From positions 1 through 5,282 of the forward strand of contig CAMNBW010000130.1 of NCBI GenBank assembly GCA_946533525.1: a DNA stretch of 5,282 nt. Direction: 5' to 3'. Each line of letters begins with the position of its first letter. Positions within the stretch are counted from its first letter, which is position 1. This DNA is from an uncultured Lachnospiraceae bacterium. Lineage in GTDB: Bacteria; Bacillota; Clostridia; Lachnospirales; Lachnospiraceae. The translations under genes and the position numbers were made by a program. The notes beneath the pieces were generated by a model. The model was not told where the DNA came from. It did no database searches and saw nothing but the letters and a program-made list of their open reading frames with translations. Shown here piece by piece: positions 1 through 5,282 of this stretch.

Positions 1-1607
1 CCGTAAAACCCAAGCCCGTAATAGCGGAGAGCATCGATCCCGAGGAGCCGGTAAAGGCGGAAAAGCCCAAACCCGTGGAATATAAACTCCCTCCCGTGGA
101 GCTCTTAAAGGAGGGCAGCAAGGAGACCGTGGATTCCAGGGTCGAGCTGGCGGAAACGGCGGAAAAGCTAAAAAGCACTCTTGCCAGCTTCGGGATAAAC
201 GTGGAGGTCACGAATATAAGCCGGGGGCCTGCCGTTACGCGCTATGAGATAAAGATCGAACAGGGAGTCAAGGTCAGCCGTATCCTTTCACTTTCCGACG
301 ACCTTAAACTTAACTTGGCCGCGACGGACATAAGGATAGAGGCGCCCATACCGGGCAAGGCGGCCGTGGGGATAGAGATCCCCAATAAGACCACATCCAC
401 GGTAATGCTAAGAGACATTATCGATTCGGACGAATTTAAAAATCAGAAGTCTAAGATCGGCTTTGTGGTAGGTAAGGACATAGCCGGACAGAACGTCGTG
501 GCGGACATAGAGGATATGCCCCATCTGCTCATAGCCGGGGCAACGGGGTCTGGCAAGTCGGTCTGCGTAAACACCATAATCATGTCGGTCTTATATAAGG
601 CGAGGCCCGATGAGGTTAAGCTTGTGCTGATCGACCCGAAGAGGGTGGAGCTTTCCATGTATAACGGCCTGCCCCATCTTATGGCTCCTGTGGTGACGGA
701 TCCCGGCAAGGCCGCGGGCGCGCTCCACTGGGGTGTGACCGAGATGACGAGGCGTTTCGATCTCTTTGAAAAGATGAGGGTGCGTGACTTAAAGAGCTAC
801 AATGCCCAGGTCAAAAAGCTTAATGAGGAGCCCCACGAGCCCGAGTACAACGAAAAGGGAGAGGAAATACCCCTGCCTTCGCCGCTGCCCCAGGTCATCA
901 TCATCGTTGACGAGATGGCGGACCTTATGATGGTGGCAAAGGCTGAGGTGGAGACCTATATCTGCCGTCTGGCCCAGCTTGCCCGTGCAGCAGGTATCCA
1001 TCTTATAATCGCAACCCAGCGGCCTTCGGTGGATGTCATTACGGGACTTATAAAGGCCAATATGCCTTCGAGGATAGCCTTCATGGTTTCCTCGGGTACG
1101 GACTCCAGGACAATACTTGAAGCCAATGGGGCGGAAAAGCTCTTAGGCAAGGGCGATATGCTCTTTGCCCCGAGAAATTATCCCAAGCCCGAAAGGATAC
1201 AGGCGCCCTTCGTCTCCGACGGAGAGGTTCAGGCGGTTGTGGACTTTATAATAAATGAAAATGTTTCGGATAATTCCGTAAAAGAGGATATAAGCGAGGA
1301 GATCGAGGCTCACGCCGCTTCCACGGGGGCGGAGGAAAGCGGAAACGCGCCCTCCGGGGCAGCTGCACCCACTGGCGACGAGCGCGACGATTATTTCCGG
1401 GAAGCCGGCCGCTTTATCATAGAAAAACAGAAGGCCTCCATTGGTATTTTACAGAGGCAGTTCAGGATAGGCTTCAACAGGGCCGCCCGAATAATGGACC
1501 AGCTGGCGGACGCCGGAGTAGTCAGTCATGAGGACGGTACCAAGGCCAGACAGATACTTATGGACGAGCAGCAGTTTGAGGAGTTGGAATACAATCAGCA
1601 GCAATGA
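1..1607 (+). CDS. ftsK: DNA translocase FtsK/SpoIIIE, C-terminal part (5' end outside window)
   Basis: This is an ATP-driven double-stranded DNA pump that acts at the division or sporulation septum and clears chromosomal DNA from the closing septum. The reading frame is open from base 3, so 534 residues are visible. The GTG at 75 lies inside the gene and is not a start. The expected N-terminal membrane helices lie outside the window. In order, the sequence shows a Pro/Lys-rich linker (bases 3-80, KPKPV occurring twice), the alpha domain (about 130-420), and the RecA-like motor with Walker A GATGSGKS (537-560) and Walker B VIIIVDEM with its Asp-Glu pair at 909-914. These are followed by the family motif ATQRPSVDVITG (1011-1046), an acidic Ala/Gly-rich linker (about 1270-1385), and the gamma winged-helix domain (about 1386-1604, containing QRQFRIGFNRAARIMDQL). 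In this family the gamma domain reads chromosome-polarity sequences. No catalytic residue appears to be missing. FtsK and SpoIIIE cannot be told apart without the N-terminus. It ends with TGA, 19 bases before fhs. Confidence 0.96.
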   Translation, partial: VKPKPVIAESIDPEEPVKAEKPKPVEYKLPPVELLKEGSKETVDSRVELAETAEKLKSTLASFGINVEVTNISRGPAVTRYEIKIEQGVKVSRILSLSDDLKLNLAATDIRIEAPIPGKAAVGIEIPNKTTSTVMLRDIIDSDEFKNQKSKIGFVVGKDIAGQNVVADIEDMPHLLIAGATGSGKSVCVNTIIMSVLYKARPDEVKLVLIDPKRVELSMYNGLPHLMAPVVTDPGKAAGALHWGVTEMTRRFDLFEKMRVRDLKSYNAQVKKLNEEPHEPEYNEKGEEIPLPSPLPQVIIIVDEMADLMMVAKAEVETYICRLAQLARAAGIHLIIATQRPSVDVITGLIKANMPSRIAFMVSSGTDSRTILEANGAEKLLGKGDMLFAPRNYPKPERIQAPFVSDGEVQAVVDFIINENVSDNSVKEDISEEIEAHAASTGAEESGNAPSGAAAPTGDERDDYFREAGRFIIEKQKASIGILQRQFRIGFNRAARIMDQLADAGVVSHEDGTKARQILMDEQQFEELEYNQQQ

Positions 1608-1626
1608 AATTTGAAAGGGTGAAGAG

Positions 1627-3294
1627 ATGAAGACAGATATTGAGATCGCAAGGGAGGCTGAGCTGGAGCCGATTGTCAGGGTAGCCGGAAAGCTGGGTAT
1701 AGACGAGGAGGAGCTGGAGCTTTACGGAAAGTATAAGGCGAAGCTTTCCGAAGAGGCACTTAAGCGAAACAGCGAAGGCAAAAAGGGAAAGCTCATTCTG
1801 GTTACGGCCATAAATCCCACTCCCGCGGGGGAGGGCAAGACCACCACGACTGTAGGTCTTGGAGAAGCCTTCGGGAGACTCGGGAAAAAGGCGGTTATAG
1901 CTTTAAGGGAGCCCTCTTTGGGGCCCTGCTTTGGCGTAAAGGGCGGAGCCGCCGGAGGAGGTATGGCGCAGGTGGTTCCGATGGACGAGCTTAACCTCCA
2001 TTTTACCGGAGATTTTCACGCCATAACCACGGCCAATAACCTTTGCGCGGCCCTTCTCGACAACCATATCCAGCAGGGAAACGCGCTAAATATCGATACA
2101 AGGCGTATCGTTTTAAAGAGGTGTCTCGACTTAAACGACAGGGTCTTAAGAAATGTGGTAGTGGGCTTAGGCTCAAAGGTAGACGGCTTTGTGCGCGAGG
2201 ACCACTTTACAATAACGGTCGCCAGCGAGGTTATGGCTATCTTCTGCCTGGCTTCGGATATGGCGGACCTTAAGGCAAGGCTTTCAAGGATGATAGTGGC
2301 CTACGACCTTGAGGGCAAGCCGGTGACCGCCGGAGATATTAAGGCGGTGGGCTCCATGGCCGCCCTCTTAAAGGACGCCATAAAGCCCAATATTATCCAG
2401 ACCCTGGAGCATACTCCGGCGATAGTGCATGGCGGGCCCTTTGCCAATATAGCCCACGGCTGCAATTCGGTCCGGGCCACAAGGGCGGCTCTTACGATGG
2501 CGGACTACGTTATCACCGAAGCGGGCTTCGGCGCGGACCTCGGAGCGGAGAAATTCTTCGACATCAAATGCCGCCAGGCAGGGCTTAAGCCCGATGCGGT
2601 TGTGCTCGTGGCTACGATAAGGGCTCTTAAGTATAACGGAGGCATCCCCAAGGACAGACTTTCCGAAGAAAATACGGAAGCGCTGAAAAAAGGTATTGCC
2701 AATTTGGGGCGGCACATAGATAATCTAAATAAGTACGGACTGCCCGTTGTGGTGGCACTCAATGAATTTTTGACCGACACCGAAGCTGAGAGAAAGCTTG
2801 TGGAGGAATATGTTAAGGACAGGGGAGCTGAATTTGCTCTTTCCTCGGTTTGGGAAAAGGGCGGAGAAGGCGGGATCGCTCTAGCCGAAAAGGTACTTGA
2901 GGCGGTGGATAAGCCTTCCGAATTCAAGCTTCTGTACGATGAAAAGCTTCCCATCAGGGAAAAGATAGAAATAGTAGCTCGTGAGATCTACGGTGCTGCG
3001 GGAGTGGCTTATTCCGCGGCTTCGGATAAGGCGATTGCGGAGCTTGAGAGGCTGGGGCTCGATAAAATGCCGGTATGTATGGCAAAGACCCAGTATTCCT
3101 TCTCGGATGAGCCGACTCTTTTAGGGGCGCCCGAGAATTTCACGCTTCATGTAAGCGACGTTTACTGTTCCAACGGAGCGGGCTTTATAGTTGCCCTGAC
3201 GGGATCGATAAATACCATGCCCGGACTTCCCAGGGTTCCTGCGGCAGATTCCATCGACGTGGACGAGGACGGGAATATAACAGGGCTTTTCTGA
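1627..3294 (+). CDS. fhs: formate-tetrahydrofolate ligase (10-formyl-THF synthetase)
   Basis: This cytosolic enzyme joins formate to tetrahydrofolate using ATP, giving 10-formyl-THF, ADP and phosphate. It is the formate entry point of one-carbon metabolism and of the methyl branch of the Wood-Ljungdahl pathway in acetogens. The protein has 555 residues, the usual full length. Visible motifs are the nucleotide loop TPAGEGKTT (residues 65-73), the first family signature GVKGGAAGGGM (103-113) followed by NLHFTGDFHAI, the second signature VATIRALKYNGG (328-339), and the typical C-terminus PGLPRVPAADSIDVDEDG near residues 532-549. Residue 113 is Met (codon 1963-1965) where the family signature as I recall it has Tyr or Phe. 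The ATG at 1627 is preceded by a purine-rich AAAGGG at 1614-1619 with 7 bases of spacing, which fixes the start. It sits 19 bases after ftsK and 37 before folD, so co-transcription is likely. No pathway partners other than folD are visible here. Confidence 0.98.
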   Translation: MKTDIEIAREAELEPIVRVAGKLGIDEEELELYGKYKAKLSEEALKRNSEGKKGKLILVTAINPTPAGEGKTTTTVGLGEAFGRLGKKAVIALREPSLGPCFGVKGGAAGGGMAQVVPMDELNLHFTGDFHAITTANNLCAALLDNHIQQGNALNIDTRRIVLKRCLDLNDRVLRNVVVGLGSKVDGFVREDHFTITVASEVMAIFCLASDMADLKARLSRMIVAYDLEGKPVTAGDIKAVGSMAALLKDAIKPNIIQTLEHTPAIVHGGPFANIAHGCNSVRATRAALTMADYVITEAGFGADLGAEKFFDIKCRQAGLKPDAVVLVATIRALKYNGGIPKDRLSEENTEALKKGIANLGRHIDNLNKYGLPVVVALNEFLTDTEAERKLVEEYVKDRGAEFALSSVWEKGGEGGIALAEKVLEAVDKPSEFKLLYDEKLPIREKIEIVAREIYGAAGVAYSAASDKAIAELERLGLDKMPVCMAKTQYSFSDEPTLLGAPENFTLHVSDVYCSNGAGFIVALTGSINTMPGLPRVPAADSIDVDEDGNITGLF

Positions 3295-3322
3295 GAGATT
3301 TATTAAAAGGCTAATGTATTTT

Positions 3323-3327
3323 GGAGG
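3323..3327 (+). promoter_or_regulatory. ribosome binding site of folD
   Basis: GGAGG lies 4 bases before the ATG at 3332. It supports that ATG over the in-frame ATG at 3314, which would add six residues (MYFGGG) and has only AAAAGG 3 bases upstream. The six extra residues are largely the translated ribosome binding site itself. The conserved FolD N-terminus (IIDGKAIS) begins right after the ATG at 3332. Confidence 0.75.
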
Positions 3328-3331
3328 CGGT

Positions 3332-4171
3332 ATGAATATTATAGACGGCAAAGCGATTTCTCTTGAGATAAAGAATGAGGTCAGGGACAGGATAGAGCAG
3401 GATAAGCTTGATGTTACCCTGGCGGTCATCCTTGTGGGCTCCGATCCCGCAAGCCAGGTCTATGTCAGAAATAAAAAGCTTGCCTGCGAATACTGCAATA
3501 TAAAGTCCCTGTCCTATGAGCTGCCAGAGGAGACTACCCAGGAGGAGCTGCTAGAGCTTATCGACAGGCTGAATAAGGACGAGAGCGTATCCGGCATACT
3601 CTGCCAGCTCCCTCTGCCCAAGACCATTGATGAGGATGTTATTATCCAGGCCATCGCCCCTGAAAAGGACGTGGACGGGTTTTCCCGTGCCAGCGCAGGC
3701 GCATTGATGACCGGGAGCGAGGGCTTTGTGCCCTGTACTCCTGCGGGTATAATTGAGCTTATAAAGCGCTCCGGTATCGAAATCGAGGGGAAGGAATGCG
3801 TTGTCATAGGCCGAAGCAACATTGTGGGAAAGCCCATGGCTATGCTTTTGCTTAAGGAGAACGGAACCGTTACCGTTACACATTCGAAGACGAAGAATCT
3901 TAAGGAGATATGCTCCAGGGCTGATATACTCGTAGTTGCCATAGGAAAGCCCAAGTTCATTACTGCGGAATATGTCAAGGAAGGTGCTGTCGTTATCGAT
4001 GTGGGCATCCATCGCCTTGACCCGGAAAAGAACGGCGGGAAGAAGCTTTGCGGAGACGTGGACTATGAGGACGTGGCTCCCCATACCTCGTATATTACTC
4101 CGGTTCCCGGCGGGGTTGGTCCCATGACCATAGCTATGCTTATGTACAATACATTAAAGGCGAAGTTGTGA
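3332..4171 (+). CDS. folD: bifunctional methylene-THF dehydrogenase / methenyl-THF cyclohydrolase
   Basis: This cytosolic, usually dimeric enzyme oxidises 5,10-methylene-THF to 5,10-methenyl-THF with NAD(P)+ and hydrolyses that to 10-formyl-THF; both steps are reversible. It has 279 residues from the ATG at 3332, normal for the family. Visible residues are Tyr44 and Lys48 in YVRNKK (the catalytic pair, equivalent to Tyr50/Lys54 of E. coli FolD), Gln92 in CQLPLP, and Asp115 in KDVDGF. The nucleotide-binding motif is GRSNIVGKP (160-168) and the C-terminal family signature is PGGVGPMT (259-266). All catalytic positions are kept, so both activities are expected. The stretch after KDVDGF reads SRASAG, where many homologues have a form like HPxNxG. 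Cofactor preference cannot be read with certainty. Directly following fhs, it completes the formate-to-methylene-THF route. The gene ends in three consecutive in-frame stops, TGA TAG TAA (4169-4177). Confidence 0.97.
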   Translation: MNIIDGKAISLEIKNEVRDRIEQDKLDVTLAVILVGSDPASQVYVRNKKLACEYCNIKSLSYELPEETTQEELLELIDRLNKDESVSGILCQLPLPKTIDEDVIIQAIAPEKDVDGFSRASAGALMTGSEGFVPCTPAGIIELIKRSGIEIEGKECVVIGRSNIVGKPMAMLLLKENGTVTVTHSKTKNLKEICSRADILVVAIGKPKFITAEYVKEGAVVIDVGIHRLDPEKNGGKKLCGDVDYEDVAPHTSYITPVPGGVGPMTIAMLMYNTLKAKL

Positions 4172-4239
4172 TAGTAAATATTCAAATAATTAGCCTGACA
4201 CACTTAGTGAACCTTTGATTTAACAGAGATTTTATATAG
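4172..4239 (+). promoter_or_regulatory. AT-rich intergenic region, possible weak promoter
   Basis: This is the longest non-coding gap in the window, at 68 bases, and is clearly more AT-rich than the flanking genes. One candidate sigma-A-type promoter is CTGACA (4195-4200), an 18-base spacer, then TTTAAC (4219-4224) with an upstream TG at 4216-4217. It would start transcription only about 8-9 bases before the ATG at 4240. AATAAT at 4185-4190 is another possible -10 box but lacks a well-spaced -35 box. CACTTAGTG (4201-4209) is a small palindrome with 4-base arms, too small to be a terminator. I see no GC-rich hairpin followed by a T run, so read-through from folD is possible. The promoter call is weak. 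Confidence 0.2.
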
Positions 4240-5282
4240 ATGAATTGTCCTAAATGCAACGGCCCAATACCGGAGGGCAAGATGTTCTGTCCGAAATGCG
4301 GCGCAGCGATACAGATGGTGCCGGATTACGACCTCACCATAGAGGAGAGCATCGCGGTATCCCAGGATTTTATCTCCGACAGCATTTCCGAGATAACCCC
4401 GGATGGAAAACGGCGCGTAGACCAGAACACGGTTGAGCTTCCGGCTGCAAATGAGGCCGCAAACATAATTGATAAAACACGGTTCGTGATAGGTATTATC
4501 GCGGCCCTGATTGTGGTAGCCATTATAGGTTCCATTCTTTTTTATAACCGCATGATGACCGGTGCTTCTCCGGAGGCGATCTTTGCTGAGGCCGAGGAAG
4601 CCTTTGAGGGCGGGGAATATGAAAGTGCTGTGGAAAAATATGAGCGCCTTCTCGATTCCGATGAAGAACCGGAAGAAAATATAAAGGGGACGCTCAACGT
4701 TCACTATGCGCTGTCCCTCTATCGCCTCGGAGATGCCGAAAAGGCGCTGGTTGTTTTAAGCACGCGCCTGGCCGAGGCTCCCGGGGATGAGGAGGCCCTC
4801 GGAGCACTTATAGATATTTATACGGAAAACTCCGATACGGAAAAGATAAACGAGACTGTGGCCTCCATAGGCGATGAGGCGCTTAAGGAGAAATTCTCCT
4901 CCTATACGGCTTACGAGCCTGTTTTTTCAGAGCCGGCGGGGGAATACAGCGAGGAGTTTAAGCTCTCCATAAGCTCCGATCAGTTGGGAAATATCTATTA
5001 CACCGAGGACGGGAGCGAACCCACGGTAAATTCCCAGGCCTATTCAGGGGAGATAGATATTAAAGAGGGTGACACCGTAGTCAAGGCCATATTTGAAAAT
5101 ACCTTTGGGCTTGTCAGCAAGACGGCGACGGCGGAATATAAGGTGAGCTTCGAGACGCCGGAGACACCGGTAGTGCTGCCCGAAAGCGGAAGCTTTACCC
5201 AGCCCGAATATATAACCCTCATTGTTCCCGAGGGAGTTTCGGCCTATTATACTACGGACGGCAGCGACCCCGACGAGAATTC
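4240..5282 (+). CDS. zinc-ribbon, single-pass membrane protein with TPR and chitobiase-C-terminal-like repeats (3' end outside window)
   Basis: The function is unknown. The frame is open from the ATG at 4240 to the right edge, giving 347 complete codons. In order it shows an N-terminal zinc ribbon with Cys3, Cys6, Cys17 and Cys20 (CPKC, 10 residues, CPKC) and an acidic, Ser-rich linker (about 28-78). One transmembrane helix follows at about 81-102 (bases 4480-4545), preceded by Lys79/Arg81. TPR-like helices run from about 111 to 200, with AEEAFEGGEYESAVEKYERL and YALSLYRLGDAEKALVVL the clearest. Two repeats of the CHB_HEX_C/Fn3-associated type follow, from Pro227 to Val302 and from Pro310 to the edge, each with the motif YYTxDGSxP (253-261 and 336-344). 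The inferred topology is zinc ribbon in the cytoplasm, TPR and repeats outside. The repeats suggest cell-wall or carbohydrate contact but no catalytic domain is visible; one could lie beyond the edge. There is no strong Shine-Dalgarno sequence; the best is AGAG at 4225-4228. The start is supported by the zinc ribbon beginning at residue 3. Confidence 0.88.
   Translation, partial: MNCPKCNGPIPEGKMFCPKCGAAIQMVPDYDLTIEESIAVSQDFISDSISEITPDGKRRVDQNTVELPAANEAANIIDKTRFVIGIIAALIVVAIIGSILFYNRMMTGASPEAIFAEAEEAFEGGEYESAVEKYERLLDSDEEPEENIKGTLNVHYALSLYRLGDAEKALVVLSTRLAEAPGDEEALGALIDIYTENSDTEKINETVASIGDEALKEKFSSYTAYEPVFSEPAGEYSEEFKLSISSDQLGNIYYTEDGSEPTVNSQAYSGEIDIKEGDTVVKAIFENTFGLVSKTATAEYKVSFETPETPVVLPESGSFTQPEYITLIVPEGVSAYYTTDGSDPDEN

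Noticed and set aside
75..77. GTG as a start codon for the translocase
   Set aside because: The frame stays open to the window edge, the upstream residues continue the Pro/Lys-rich linker, and no ribosome binding site precedes the GTG.
2866..2873. Chromosome-orientation motif (SRS/KOPS-like, GAGAAGGC)
   Set aside because: The last base does not fit GAGAAGGG or GAGNRNGG, and a single near match inside a gene carries no weight.
2505..2954. Antisense open frame (149 codons) opposite fhs
   Set aside because: It is Ser-rich low-complexity translation typical of a shadow of GC-biased coding sequence, inside an intact fhs.
3284..3312. Possible terminator hairpin between fhs and folD (GGGCTTTT against AAAAGGCT)
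   Set aside because: Only about five A-T-rich pairs form before a mismatch, the left arm overlaps the fhs stop region, and no T run follows.
3295..3331. Tetrahydrofolate riboswitch before folD
   Set aside because: The gap is only 37 bases, too short for that aptamer, and shows no matching conserved core.
3551..4084. Long antisense open frame (177 codons) opposite folD
   Set aside because: It lies wholly inside a well-supported folD, has no ribosome binding site or recognisable motif, and is explained by the codon pattern of the coding strand.
4204..4704. Antisense open frame (166 codons) opposite the membrane protein gene
   Set aside because: The + strand frame carries a zinc ribbon, membrane helix and TPR pattern; the antisense translation shows no domain.
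5277..5282. GAATTC (EcoRI site) exactly at the window end, hinting at a cloning junction
   Set aside because: The reading frame runs through it normally, another GAATTC lies inside fhs at 2920-2925, and the left edge shows no such site. It is probably chance.

Overview
The window reads as an ordinary chromosomal segment of a Gram-positive anaerobe of the Clostridia type, possibly Lachnospiraceae. The basis is the combination of a SpoIIIE/FtsK-type translocase, a stand-alone formate-tetrahydrofolate ligase beside folD, and a zinc-ribbon/TPR/chitobiase-C-terminal-like membrane protein of a kind common in that group. Base composition looks balanced to slightly GC-rich by eye, yet ATA (Ile) and AGG (Arg) codons are frequent. 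The taxonomic call is an inference from gene content and was not checked by any search.

Layout, all on the + strand and almost fully coding. (1) Bases 1-1607 hold the 3' part of a DNA translocase gene (ftsK/spoIIIE). It is cut by the left edge but carries the complete motor and the C-terminal DNA-reading winged helix. (2) Bases 1627-3294 hold fhs, complete. (3) Bases 3332-4171 hold folD, complete, with three consecutive in-frame stop codons. (4) Bases 4172-4239 are the only sizeable gap, AT-rich and with no convincing terminator. (5) Bases 4240-5282 hold the 5' part of a membrane protein gene, open to the right edge. It has an N-terminal zinc ribbon, one transmembrane helix, TPR-like helices and two repeats of the chitobiase/hexosaminidase C-terminal (Fn3-associated) type.

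How the genes fit together: fhs and folD form a direct biochemical pair. Fhs makes 10-formyl-tetrahydrofolate from formate and FolD interconverts it with 5,10-methylene-tetrahydrofolate, which supplies purine, thymidylate and serine/glycine metabolism or the methyl branch of acetogenesis. The short gaps (19 and 37 bases) suggest ftsK, fhs and folD share a transcript. The fourth gene may be a read-through member or have its own weak promoter.

I see no mobile element, CRISPR array, RNA gene, defence cassette or clearly new system. The least understood item is the fourth gene.
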